NCBI GenBank assembly: GCA_035537875.1
Contig: DATLLJ010000150.1
Span: forward strand, 21,044 to 85,043
Direction of reading: 5' to 3'
DNA from: DATLLJ01 sp035537875
GTDB taxonomy: Bacteria; Acidobacteriota; Vicinamibacteria; Vicinamibacterales; CAVVIG01
DNA: 64,000 nt
The notes under the pieces are model-generated. The model worked only from the letters and a program-made list of their open reading frames with translations. It did not search any database and was not told where the DNA came from. The translations under genes were made by a program, and so were the position numbers. Of this stretch, positions 16,178 to 24,296 are shown piece by piece (position 1 is the stretch's first letter; each line of letters begins with the position of its first letter).

Positions 16178-17851
16178 ATGCCTCAGTTCATCTACACAAT
16201 GAAGGGTCTCGGGAAGGTTCACCCGCCCGATACTCGCGTGCTCGAAGACATCTGGCTGTCGTTTCTTCCCGGGGCCAAAATCGGAGTCCTGGGACTGAAC
16301 GGCGCCGGGAAGAGCTCGTTGCTCCGGATCATGGCCGGCGAGGATCAGCAGTTCATCGGCGAAGCGTTTCCCGCCAGCGGCATCTCGGTGGGCATGCTGC
16401 ACCAGGAACCCCAGCTCGACGCACGAAAAACGGTGCTCGGCAACGTCGAGGAAGGCGTGGCCGAGATCAAGGCGCTGCTCAACCGATACGACGAAGTCAA
16501 CGCCAGGCTCGGGGAAAATCTGACGCCGGCCGAAATGGAGAAGGTCCTCGACGAACAGGCGCGAATCCAGGACAAGATTGACGCCTCGAACGCCTGGGAC
16601 CTCGATTCGCGTCTGGAGCTGGCGATGGACGCTCTGCGCCTGCCGCCCCCCGATGCTGAGGTCTCCACGCTGTCGGGCGGGGAGCGGCGTCGCGTGGCGC
16701 TCTGTCGTCTGCTGTTGCAGTCGCCCGATCTGCTGCTCCTCGACGAGCCCACCAATCACCTCGACGCCGAGTCAGTGGCCTGGTTGGAGCGTTTTCTCAA
16801 GGACTATCCGGGGACGGTCGTGGCTGTCACGCACGACCGCTACTTCCTCGACAATGTTGCCGGTTGGATCCTGGAGCTCGATCGGGGACGCGGGATCCCG
16901 TGGGAGGGCAACTATTCGTCCTGGCTGGAGCAGAAGCGGAACCGGCTGGCCCAGGAAGAGAAGGCCGAGACGCGGAAGCAGCGCACGCTCGAACGCGAGC
17001 TGGAATGGATTCGCATGTCCCCGCGAGCGCGTCAGGCCAAGGGCAAAGCGCGGTTGAACGCCTACGAAGAGCTTCTGCGCGAGGAATCAGCGCAGAAGAT
17101 CGAATCCGCCGAGATCTACATCGCCCCGGGACCTCGGCTCGGCGACGTGGTCGTGGAGGCGCGGAAGATTCGGAAGGCGTACGCCGACAACCTGCTCATC
17201 GACGACCTCGACTTCACTCTCCCCAGGGGCGGGATTGTGGGTGTCATCGGGCCGAATGGCGCGGGCAAAACGACGCTGTTTCGGATGATCACGGGTCAGG
17301 AAAAGCCCGACGCGGGAACGCTGAAAATCGGGGAAACGGTGCAGATCGGGTACGTCGATCAGAGCCGCGAGGCGCTCGATCCCCACAAGACCGTGTTCGA
17401 AGAAATCACTGGCGGTCACGACGAGATAGAGCTCGGCAAACGGAAAGTGGCGTCGCGCGCCTACGTGTCGTGGTTCAACTTCAAGGGTGCGGCGCAGCAG
17501 CGCAAGGTCGGTACGCTGTCCGGGGGTGAACGCAATCGGGTCCACCTGGCGAAACTCCTCAGGCGCGGGAGCAACCTTCTTCTGCTGGACGAACCGACCA
17601 ATGATCTCGACGTGGACACCCTGCGTGCGCTCGAAGAAGCTCTCTTGAACTTCGCCGGCTGTGCCGTGGTCATCAGCCACGACCGCTGGTTCCTGGACCG
17701 GATCGCCACACATATGCTCGCTTTCGAGGGCGACAGCGAAGTCGTCTGGTTCGAAGGCAATTATCAGGACTACGAGGCCGACCGCAAACGCCGCCTGGGC
17801 GCCGAGGCGGACCAGCCGCACCGCATCAAGTATCGCAAGCTGACCCGGTAA
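16178..17851 (+). CDS. ettA: Energy-dependent translational throttle protein EttA (ABC-F)
   Basis: ABC-F ATPase of 557 residues that binds the ribosomal E site and gates the first elongation steps in response to ADP/ATP ratio. Two nucleotide-binding domains: Walker A GLNGAGKSSL (about residue 40) with LSGGERRRVALCRLL, and GPNGAGKTTL (about residue 360) with LSGGERNRVHLAKLL. The linker (P-site tRNA interaction motif, about 240-325) is rich in Arg and Lys. There is no transmembrane domain. MPQFIYTMKGLGKVHPP is a typical EttA N-terminus. Confidence 0.95.
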   Translation: MPQFIYTMKGLGKVHPPDTRVLEDIWLSFLPGAKIGVLGLNGAGKSSLLRIMAGEDQQFIGEAFPASGISVGMLHQEPQLDARKTVLGNVEEGVAEIKALLNRYDEVNARLGENLTPAEMEKVLDEQARIQDKIDASNAWDLDSRLELAMDALRLPPPDAEVSTLSGGERRRVALCRLLLQSPDLLLLDEPTNHLDAESVAWLERFLKDYPGTVVAVTHDRYFLDNVAGWILELDRGRGIPWEGNYSSWLEQKRNRLAQEEKAETRKQRTLERELEWIRMSPRARQAKGKARLNAYEELLREESAQKIESAEIYIAPGPRLGDVVVEARKIRKAYADNLLIDDLDFTLPRGGIVGVIGPNGAGKTTLFRMITGQEKPDAGTLKIGETVQIGYVDQSREALDPHKTVFEEITGGHDEIELGKRKVASRAYVSWFNFKGAAQQRKVGTLSGGERNRVHLAKLLRRGSNLLLLDEPTNDLDVDTLRALEEALLNFAGCAVVISHDRWFLDRIATHMLAFEGDSEVVWFEGNYQDYEADRKRRLGAEADQPHRIKYRKLTR

Positions 17852-17944
17852 GGCCGTCCGTCCCGCCTGACGGCTGACGGAAGGCCGGGGTGTCACTGAA
17901 CCGCTGGTCTTCGCGCGGCGTCTTGCTAGGATGAAGGCGATCCG

Positions 17945-18505
17945 ATGCATGAACATGCGGACCGGCTGGCCGGCGGCCTTGTAGGAGTGGACCCTGATCT
18001 GGCCCGCGAGTTCGAGGCTCGCCTCGTCGAGTCGTCGAGGCTGGCGTTCCGCGTGGCCTACAGCGTCCTCCGGCATCGCGAGGACGCCGAGGATGTGGCG
18101 CAGGAAGCCTTTGCGAAGGCGTACCGGAGCTTCCGCCAGCTTCGCGATCGCGATCGCTTCCGAGCCTGGCTGGCCCGGATGACCTGGCGGCTCGCCATCG
18201 ATCGGTGCCGCGCCTCGAATCGACGCCAGCGCGTGGAGATGGTCGCCAACGATAACACCGGCCCGACGACGGCCGAGGCCGTCATCGCGCGGGACCGCGC
18301 CGACCAGTTGTGGCGGGCGATCGATCGACTCCCTGAAAAGCTGCGGATAGTCATCGTGCTCGCGAGCATCGAGGGGCACGAGGTGCAGGAAGTGGCGTCG
18401 CTGCTGGGGATTCCCGTCGGCACCGTCAAGTCGCGGCTGTTTATCGCGCGGCAACGTCTGAAGGAGCAGCTGCAATGGATGCGCAGCGAATCAGCGAGTC
18501 GATAG
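17945..18505 (+). CDS. ECF-type RNA polymerase sigma factor
   Basis: Alternative sigma factor of 186 residues. Region 2 is seen as AYSVLRHREDAEDVAQEAFAKAYRSFRQLRDRDRFRAWL (given here as landmarks: EDAEDVAQEAF, about residue 55), and region 4 as LPEKLRIVIVLASIEGHEVQEVASLLGIPVGTVKSRLFIARQRLK (landmark GTVKSRLFIARQ). It overlaps the next gene by 31 bp; that gene encodes a single-pass membrane protein, the usual arrangement of a sigma factor with its anti-sigma partner. Target promoters cannot be read, but the local GlcG-like gene is a candidate. Confidence 0.9.
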   Translation: MHEHADRLAGGLVGVDPDLAREFEARLVESSRLAFRVAYSVLRHREDAEDVAQEAFAKAYRSFRQLRDRDRFRAWLARMTWRLAIDRCRASNRRQRVEMVANDNTGPTTAEAVIARDRADQLWRAIDRLPEKLRIVIVLASIEGHEVQEVASLLGIPVGTVKSRLFIARQRLKEQLQWMRSESASR

Positions 18506-19137
18506 ACCTCGATTCCGAGCTGGCGGCGCTGCTCTCGGTGGAGCCGTCGGTGGAATTTGTCGCCCGCGTGCGGATGCGGATCGCTGCCGAGCCAGCGCCC
18601 CGCTCGTGGAGACCCTCGTGGCTGCTCGTAACGGCCAGCGCCTGTGCGTTGCTCGTCACGATCGGGCTGGCGTTGCGCCCGAGTCACCTGTCGACGTCAG
18701 CGTCGAGTGTGTTCGCCGAGATCTCCCTGCTCGCACCCACCCTGGTCCCGGGGCCCATGGCTGCGGCTATCTCGGGCTCGAGGCGCGAAAGGCCGACGCC
18801 TGAAATGCGAGCGATGATGCAGTCCAACCAGGACGCTGTCCGGGCGATGAACAGTCATCTGGAGAGCAGGAACTACGAAGCCATTGCCGGCGACGCGGCG
18901 ACATTGACCCGCAACTTCGCCTCTCTCGAGAGATTTTGGAGCGCCAGACAGGTTGAGGGCGCCGCCGCCCTCTCGAGAAGGGGGCTGACGGTGGCCACCG
19001 AGCTTCGCGCCGCCGTCCTGATGGGCGACGCGTCCGGCGTGGCCCAGGCTATCGCCGACATGACCGCTGTTTGCAACGCCTGCCACACGCAATACCGCGA
19101 AGAGCTGCCAGACCATACCTACGCGATTAAGCTCTAA
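18475..19137 (+). CDS. Membrane protein with cytochrome c'-like C-terminus; probable anti-sigma partner
   Basis: Protein of 220 residues. The N-terminal 48 residues are acidic then basic (SELAALLSVEPSVEFVARVR), likely cytosolic; one membrane span is at about 49-67; the remaining 150 residues should be periplasmic and largely helical. Near the end CNACH (residues 200-204) followed by TQYREEL matches the C-terminal haem c motif position of cytochrome c'-like four-helix proteins. Gene overlap with the ECF sigma factor suggests an anti-sigma role. No zinc-finger anti-sigma motif (HxxxCxxC) is present. Haem attachment and sigma binding are inferences. Confidence 0.65.
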   Translation: MDAQRISESIDLDSELAALLSVEPSVEFVARVRMRIAAEPAPRSWRPSWLLVTASACALLVTIGLALRPSHLSTSASSVFAEISLLAPTLVPGPMAAAISGSRRERPTPEMRAMMQSNQDAVRAMNSHLESRNYEAIAGDAATLTRNFASLERFWSARQVEGAAALSRRGLTVATELRAAVLMGDASGVAQAIADMTAVCNACHTQYREELPDHTYAIKL

Positions 19138-19272
19138 ACGAGCGTGCGCGGTCGCGCACGGGGCGGGCAGTCTCGTGCCTTTCCGCTCTTGGCCGTCGAT
19201 GAACGCGGCGGAGGTCTCCGTCCGGCCAGGGCCGCATACAAAGCCGTGATCATGCCGCAGGGGGAGTCAACC

Positions 19273-19698
19273 ATGGTGAACAGACGATCGATGATCGCTG
19301 GAACGGCCCTCGGAGGCGCCCTGTCAGCACTGGTCAGCCCAGTCGAAGCCGCTGACAGTCCGCAAGCGACAGACGTCGCTGATCGGGTCGTGCAGGAGGT
19401 TGCCAGGGCCGTGCAGGCGGTCCGCGACGAAGTTGCCCGCCAGACCTCATTCTGGGAGCTGGCGCCCGTCCGTGATCAAACCCGGGCCTTCCTGAGAGCG
19501 AACGGAAAGTTTCCCGACTTCATCGAGGTCGGAAGCGACGTCTGGCAGCAGGTCTACGATTGGCATGTCCGGTTCCAGCAGCCGATCACTTTAGGGCGGA
19601 CGGCCGAAGGGCGATACAGCCTCCTGCTGATCGCGACGAATGTGATCATGCGCACCGATCTGCCACCGGGCTTTGTCGGGACCGCGTACGATCGCTGA
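19273..19698 (+). CDS. Tat-exported small protein, unknown function
   Basis: Predicted 141-residue protein starting MVNRRSMIAGTALGGALSAL, a twin-arginine-like signal followed by a short hydrophobic stretch and an AEA-like cleavage region. The start at 19273 is supported by a GGGGAG site 7 bases upstream; the in-frame start at 19144 adds 43 atypical residues. The mature part has a helical segment (DVADRVVQEVARAVQAVRDEV) and ends NVIMRTDLPPGFVGTAYDR. I do not recognise the family. Its location between the sigma/haem module and the GlcG-like gene suggests a shared envelope function. Confidence 0.65.
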   Translation: MVNRRSMIAGTALGGALSALVSPVEAADSPQATDVADRVVQEVARAVQAVRDEVARQTSFWELAPVRDQTRAFLRANGKFPDFIEVGSDVWQQVYDWHVRFQQPITLGRTAEGRYSLLLIATNVIMRTDLPPGFVGTAYDR

Positions 19699-19730
19699 CG
19701 CGCTGAGCCATCGAACGGGCACATTAGGTC

Positions 19731-19749
19731 GGATGACCGCCGGTCATCC
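19731..19749. promoter_or_regulatory. Perfect dyad GGATGACC-N3-GGTCATCC
   Basis: Two 8-base arms (19731-19738 and 19742-19749) are perfectly complementary around a 3-base centre, in the 180-bp spacer before the GlcG-like gene. It could be an operator or a small RNA hairpin; there is no following T-run, so it is not a standard terminator. Confidence 0.45.
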
Positions 19750-19819
19750 AGGCTCGCAGAGGTTTCCGTTTGCGCCGCAATTGTTGACTCCCTCCGTTTC
19801 GGGTACAGTGTGCGCTCTC

Positions 19820-19835
19820 GTGCACAAATGTGCAC
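19820..19835. promoter_or_regulatory. Perfect 16-bp dyad GTGCACA-AA-TGTGCAC, operator-like
   Basis: Two 7-base arms flank an AA centre 44 bases upstream of the ATG of the GlcG-like gene. Position and symmetry fit a repressor or activator site for a dimeric regulator. The regulator is unknown; none is encoded beside it apart from the ECF sigma factor. Confidence 0.5.
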
Positions 19836-19878
19836 TTCTGACCGCTCGGTACGGAGCGTCAGGGGACGGAGGAGGACT

Positions 19879-20685
19879 ATGAGGCGTTTAGTGTGGGGTT
19901 CGATATTAGTGTGGGGTTCGATATTGACGAGTGGTTTCGTGACGATGTCTGTGACCACGCAAGCCCAGGGGCCCAATAACACGTCCAGGAGCGGTTGTGC
20001 GGCGTTGCCGTCGTGGTCCGCGTTGAAGGAGGCACTGTCTGCGGCTCAGGCACAGAACAACGGGTTGCTGCATCTGGAAATGTGGGGCACGGTCGTCAAT
20101 CGCGACGGCGTCGTCTGCGCCGTGGCCTTCACGGGGAACGACCGCGGCGACCAGTGGCCTGGCAGCCGCGTCATCTCGGCTCAGAAGGCCAACACCGGAA
20201 ACGAGTTCAGTTTGCCCGGGCTCGCCTTGTCTACGGCCAACCTCTATTCGGCCGTCCAGCCCGGTGGAAGCCTTTTCGGTCTTCAGGAAAGCAATCCTGT
20301 CAGCACCACTGTCGCTTACAGCGGGAGCCCCGCGCAGTACGGTCAGCAGGAAGACGGGATGGTTGGCGGCCGGATTGGCGGTATCAACGTGTTCGGCGGT
20401 GGGCTGCCGCTTTACAACGCCGAAGGGACGCTCGTCGGCGGTCTCGGGGTCAGCGGCGATACGTCCTGTGCCGACCACAACGTCGCATGGCGCACCAGAA
20501 ATATTCTGAATCTCGACTACGTCCCCGCCGGGGTCAGTGGCGATGCGGCGCGCCCGGATACGATCGTCTACGACATCACCCCGCAAGCAGGGCAGATGCC
20601 GGGCGTGAGCGCCGGGGGCTGGGGTCACCCGAGGTGCTTCGCGGAGGACGTGACCGCTTCCGGTACGCTGCCCGCGACGAAGTGA
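19879..20685 (+). CDS. Secreted GlcG/HbpS-like haem-binding protein
   Basis: Exported protein of 268 residues. The start at 19879 has a GGAGGA site directly upstream. The signal region MRRLVWGSILVWGSILTSG contains a duplicated VWGSIL. The mature part has a GlcG/HbpS (DUF336) pattern: KEALSAAQAQNNG, MWGTVVNRDGVVCAVAFTG, SRVISAQKANTGNEFS, INVFGGGLPLYNAEGTLVGGLGVSGDTSCADHNVAW. Family members bind haem or corrinoid-like cofactors and, in Streptomyces, sense oxidative stress outside the cell. Cysteines are present in SGCAAL and TSCADH. Context with a cytochrome c'-like protein supports a haem-linked role. Confidence 0.8.
   Translation: MRRLVWGSILVWGSILTSGFVTMSVTTQAQGPNNTSRSGCAALPSWSALKEALSAAQAQNNGLLHLEMWGTVVNRDGVVCAVAFTGNDRGDQWPGSRVISAQKANTGNEFSLPGLALSTANLYSAVQPGGSLFGLQESNPVSTTVAYSGSPAQYGQQEDGMVGGRIGGINVFGGGLPLYNAEGTLVGGLGVSGDTSCADHNVAWRTRNILNLDYVPAGVSGDAARPDTIVYDITPQAGQMPGVSAGGWGHPRCFAEDVTASGTLPATK
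19890..19925 (+). repeat. Exact 18-bp tandem duplication in a signal-peptide coding region
   Basis: Two identical 18-base units (19890-19907 and 19908-19925) lie head to tail and in frame, so that six residues of the hydrophobic signal core are repeated. The copies have no differences, which suggests a recent slippage event or a slippage-prone site. Confidence 0.9.
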
Positions 20686-20746
20686 CGGTCCGCGTCGGGT
20701 TCGAATGAAAGCCCCGGGCCCGACGCGCTCTCCTGCAGGGCAGCCT

Positions 20747-21682
20747 CTAGGTCACCTTGGTGCGAAAGTACTCGATCGTCTTGACGAGACCCGTCTCCAA
20801 GGGGACCTTAGGTTCCCACTTCAGCAGTGTCCGCGCACGGGTGATGTCTGGCTGACGCACCTTGGGGTCGTCGGTCGGCAGCGGCTTGTACACCACTCGG
20901 CTCTTCGAACCGGTCATGCGGATGATCGTGCGGGCGATCTCTTCGATCGTGGTCTCCCGAGGGTTGCCGATGTTCACGGGATCGTTCACATCAGAGAGCA
21001 TCAGCCTGATGATGCCGTCGACGAGGTCCGTGATGTACGTGAAACTGCGTGTCTGAGTGCCGTCACCGAACACGGTGACGTCTTCGTTTCGGAGGGCTTG
21101 TGAGATGAACGCAGGGACGGCCCGCCCGTCGTTGACCCTCATACGCGGTCCGTACGTGTTGAAGATGCGGACGATTTTCGTGTCGAGGCCGTGAAACCGG
21201 TGGTAGGCGACGGTGATCGCTTCCGCGAACCGCTTGGCTTCGTCGTACACGCCTCGCGGCCCGATGGGATTGACGTTGCCCCAGTACGATTCCTTCTGCG
21301 GATGCTCGAGGGGATCTCCGTAGACTTCTGACGTCGAGGCCAGCACGAAGCGGGCGCGCTTCTCTTTGGCGAGTCCGAGCGCCTTGTGCGTCCCGAGCGC
21401 ACCGACCTTCAGCGTCGGAATCGGGAGCTCGAGATAGTCGATCGGGCTCGCCGGGCTCGCCCAATGCAGCACGTAATCGATCGGGCCGTCGACGTAGATG
21501 TAGTTGGTGACGTCGTGTTTGATGAACACGAAGTCGCGGTTCTGCAGATGCGAGATGTTCGCCGTATCGCCCGTCAGCAGGTTGTCGATGCCGATGACCG
21601 CGTAATCGCGGTCGAGCAGCGCCTCGGCGAGGTGTGAACCGATGAAGCCGGCAGCGCCGGTGATGACTATACGGGGCTTCAT
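20747..21682 (-). CDS. UDP-glucuronate decarboxylase (UDP-xylose synthase) family SDR
   Basis: Extended short-chain dehydrogenase of 311 residues, starting at the ATG at 21682 (MKPRIVITGAAGFIGSHL); the longer frame from 21766 includes repeat sequence. The NAD motif GAAGFIGSH, the TSEVYGDPLEHPQ segment, and the catalytic YDEAK are present; HDVTNYIYVDGPIDYVLHWA is typical of UXS. It converts UDP-glucuronate to UDP-xylose. The substrate-producing Ugd is encoded in the same cluster at 27.7 kb on the other strand. It is the last gene of the minus arm of the glycan cluster. Confidence 0.9.
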   Translation of the reverse strand: MKPRIVITGAAGFIGSHLAEALLDRDYAVIGIDNLLTGDTANISHLQNRDFVFIKHDVTNYIYVDGPIDYVLHWASPASPIDYLELPIPTLKVGALGTHKALGLAKEKRARFVLASTSEVYGDPLEHPQKESYWGNVNPIGPRGVYDEAKRFAEAITVAYHRFHGLDTKIVRIFNTYGPRMRVNDGRAVPAFISQALRNEDVTVFGDGTQTRSFTYITDLVDGIIRLMLSDVNDPVNIGNPRETTIEEIARTIIRMTGSKSRVVYKPLPTDDPKVRQPDITRARTLLKWEPKVPLETGLVKTIEYFRTKVT

Positions 21683-21720
21683 AAGAATCTGGTCAATGAC
21701 CAGATGACCCAATTCACGTG
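21683..21720. repeat. Short word-repeat fragment (ATGACCAG type)
   Basis: The 38-base spacer holds CTGGTCAATGACCAGATGACCC. It contains the small dyad CTGGTCA-TGACCAG and the same words found at 14.8 and 34.2 kb. It separates uxs from the polyprenyl sugar transferase gene. Confidence 0.6.
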
Positions 21721-23160
21721 TCAGTAAGCGTGTTTGTGGAAGAATCCCTTGACCAGGGTGAGCCACATGATCTTCAGATCCAGGCGCACCGACCAGTTCT
21801 CGATGTAGTACAGGTCGTATTCAATTCGCTTTTCGAGCGGCGTATTTCCGCGCCAGCCGTTGACCTGCGCCCAGCCAGTCAGACCTGCCTTGACCTTGTG
21901 GCGAAGCATGTAGGAGGGAATCCGGTGACGGAACTGCTCGACGAAATGGGGGCGTTCCGGACGCGGGCCGACGATTGACATGTCGCCGCGGAGAACATTC
22001 CACAGCTGCGGCAGCTCGTCGATGTTCGATCGGCGAAGGAAGCGACCAAACGGCGTCACGCGAGGATCGTCGTGCCTGGCCCACACCGGTCCGGTCTCCC
22101 GCTCGGCATCGTCGTACATCGACCGGAATTTGTAGATGGTGAACGGCTTGCCGTCCAGGCCCGTGCGTTCCTGTCTGTAGAATACTGGACCGCGCGATGT
22201 CAGCCGGACCGCGAGGGCGATGAGCGCCAGCGGTACGGCCAGCACGGCGAGTCCCAGGGCCGACAGCGCGATGTCGATCATCCGCTTGACGATGCTGTTG
22301 AATCCCTGCAGCGGCACGTCGTTGATGTTGATGACGGGGACGCCGTCCAGGTCTTCGAGCCGCGCGCGCAGCGCGATCACCTGCAGAAGGTCGGGGACGA
22401 CCTTCACGTCGACGCATTGGCGGCTCGTGCTCTCGATGAGCTCCAGCATCTGCAGGTGCTGTTCCGGCGGCAGCGCCACGTACAGGTGATCGATTGATTC
22501 GCGGATCGCGATCTCGGGTGCTTCCTCGATGGTGCCGAGCAGCGGCAGCCCGCGGTAGCCAAGATGATCGCCCGCCGCGTTGACATCCACGAAACCGATG
22601 ATCTGGTATCCGAGCTCGCGATGTTCGAGGACCTTGTCGGCGACGAGACGTCCGAGCTCGCCCGAGCCGGCAATCAGAATCCGTTTGAGCCCAATCCCGG
22701 CGCGCCAGCGCCGCTCGAGTACTTCGCGAACGAGCTCGCGTGATGCGTAGGTCAGCAGCACGTTGAGGACGAGAAAGATCGCCCAGACCAGCTGGGAGAC
22801 CTCGAGCAGGCCGCGATCTCTGGCCGCGCTGCCAGCGAAGTACGTCTGCGTGTACAGAGTCGCAACAATCCCGAAAACGACGGCCAGGATGCTGCCGACG
22901 AACACATTGAAGAAGTCGTCGACTCGGGAACGGCCTCGACGAAGCCGGTAGAGGCCCTGCAACTGAAATCCGAGGGGGACGAGCGCGGCGACAAACGGCG
23001 CGACCATCAAGTACTGCTGAAGGGGCGGAATCCCTTTGGGCGCCGGAATCAAGCCCGTGTGAAAGCGGAGCGCGTAGGCGATGATGAACGCCGAAACGCC
23101 CAGCATCGAGTCGCTGAGCACATGAAACGTGACGAGCAGCCGGTTGTATCGATTGACCAT
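21721..23160 (-). CDS. Polyprenyl glycosylphosphotransferase, initiating EPS synthesis
   Basis: Membrane protein of 479 residues that transfers a sugar-1-phosphate to undecaprenyl phosphate, the first step of a repeat unit. Four or five N-terminal hydrophobic spans (about 10-150), a Rossmann-like CoA-binding domain (ILIAGSGELGRLVADKVLEH, about 160), then one more span and the C-terminal bacterial sugar transferase domain with SRGPVFYRQERTGLDGKPF, KFRSM, LRRSNIDELPQLWNVLRGDM and VGPRPERP. It is a WbaP/EpsL-type enzyme; sugar specificity is not readable. Start ATG overlaps the previous stop by one base (TGATG). Confidence 0.92.
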   Translation of the reverse strand: MVNRYNRLLVTFHVLSDSMLGVSAFIIAYALRFHTGLIPAPKGIPPLQQYLMVAPFVAALVPLGFQLQGLYRLRRGRSRVDDFFNVFVGSILAVVFGIVATLYTQTYFAGSAARDRGLLEVSQLVWAIFLVLNVLLTYASRELVREVLERRWRAGIGLKRILIAGSGELGRLVADKVLEHRELGYQIIGFVDVNAAGDHLGYRGLPLLGTIEEAPEIAIRESIDHLYVALPPEQHLQMLELIESTSRQCVDVKVVPDLLQVIALRARLEDLDGVPVININDVPLQGFNSIVKRMIDIALSALGLAVLAVPLALIALAVRLTSRGPVFYRQERTGLDGKPFTIYKFRSMYDDAERETGPVWARHDDPRVTPFGRFLRRSNIDELPQLWNVLRGDMSIVGPRPERPHFVEQFRHRIPSYMLRHKVKAGLTGWAQVNGWRGNTPLEKRIEYDLYYIENWSVRLDLKIMWLTLVKGFFHKHAY

Positions 23161-24296
23161 CAGCTACTCATGCTTCCGGCCGTGGGCGTCCGAACCTGGG
23201 AGGCCACCGTGTCGCGGATCACGGTGTCGATCTCGTGTGCGAAGCGCTCTTTCCCGAAGCGCTCGGCGTGCCGTCTGATGACCGTCGCGTCGAACGGGTG
23301 GTGGGAAGCCCGTTGAATGGCTTCAGCGAACGCGCCCGGGGCCGGCTCCTCGACGAGAAAACCGGTTTCGCCGTCGATGACGGTTTCGAGTGCACCGCCA
23401 CGGGCATATGCGACGACCGGCCGCCCACACGCTTGCGCCTCGAGCGGGACGATTCCGAAATCCTCCTCGCCCGGAAGCAGGACGACCTGCGCCGCACGAT
23501 AAAGTTCCCGCACCTCCTCATCGCTGCGGTATCCAAGGAATGCCGTGTCGTGCCGGCGGCGCGCCGCGCGCCGCGCGAGAGCGGGTCGATCCGGACCGGT
23601 GCCGACGATCTTGAGGGGGATACCCGCCGCCTGGCAGGCGTCGATCGCGAGGTCGATGCGTTTGTAGGGGACGAGGGCGGACACGACGAGCGCGTAACCT
23701 CCGGAAACGTTTGGGCCTGGGCGGAAGTAGTCGGTGTCGACCGGCGGATATACCACAGTCGCCTCGCGATTATAGTATCGGCCGATTCTGCCTGCAACAT
23801 AATGAGAAATAGCCAGATAGCGGTTTGCCCGCGACGCGGTTTCGCGATCCCAGCGCGCGAGCCGGTTCATGACGCGACGCATGACGAAGCTGGCCGGTCG
23901 CCCGAGACGTTGAGGCCCGAAATAGGCGTCGAACTGGTCCCAGGCGTAACGCATGGGAGTCAGGCAGTAGCAGATGTGAACGGCGCCCGGCGCCGCGATC
24001 GCGGACTTGGCGACGCAGTGGCTTGTGCTGATGACGAGGTCGAATCCGCCGAGGTCGAAGCGCTCGATCAAGGTCGGGAACAGCGGCAGGCACTCACGGT
24101 AATACCGGTGAATGGCGGGTAACCGCTGGAGCGCCGAGGTCTGGATCCTCAGGCGCTCGATGGCGGGAGAAACCGATCCAGGGACGTGCACCAGCGTGAA
24201 CAGCTCGGCCTCCGGGAAGCGCTCGCACAACACCTCGAGCACCTTCTCGCCGCCCCGCATCCCGGTCAGCCAGTCGTGGACCAGCGCGACTTTCAC
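23160..24296 (-). CDS. Glycosyltransferase family 4 (GT-B)
   Basis: GT-B glycosyltransferase of 378 residues starting from GTG 24296 (VKVALVHDWLTGMRGGEKVL), which forms a GTGA overlap with the upstream gene. Donor-site features: ALVVSALVPYKRIDLAIDA, IVGTGPDRPAL, and LPGEEDFGIVPLEAQACGRPVVAY with the E-x7-E pattern. The acceptor domain has TSHCVAKSAIAAPGAVHICYCLTPMRY, usual in WcaI/WbaZ-like mannosyl- or rhamnosyltransferases. Substrate unknown. The stop overlaps the next gene start (TGATG). Confidence 0.9.
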   Translation of the reverse strand: MKVALVHDWLTGMRGGEKVLEVLCERFPEAELFTLVHVPGSVSPAIERLRIQTSALQRLPAIHRYYRECLPLFPTLIERFDLGGFDLVISTSHCVAKSAIAAPGAVHICYCLTPMRYAWDQFDAYFGPQRLGRPASFVMRRVMNRLARWDRETASRANRYLAISHYVAGRIGRYYNREATVVYPPVDTDYFRPGPNVSGGYALVVSALVPYKRIDLAIDACQAAGIPLKIVGTGPDRPALARRAARRRHDTAFLGYRSDEEVRELYRAAQVVLLPGEEDFGIVPLEAQACGRPVVAYARGGALETVIDGETGFLVEEPAPGAFAEAIQRASHHPFDATVIRRHAERFGKERFAHEIDTVIRDTVASQVRTPTAGSMSS

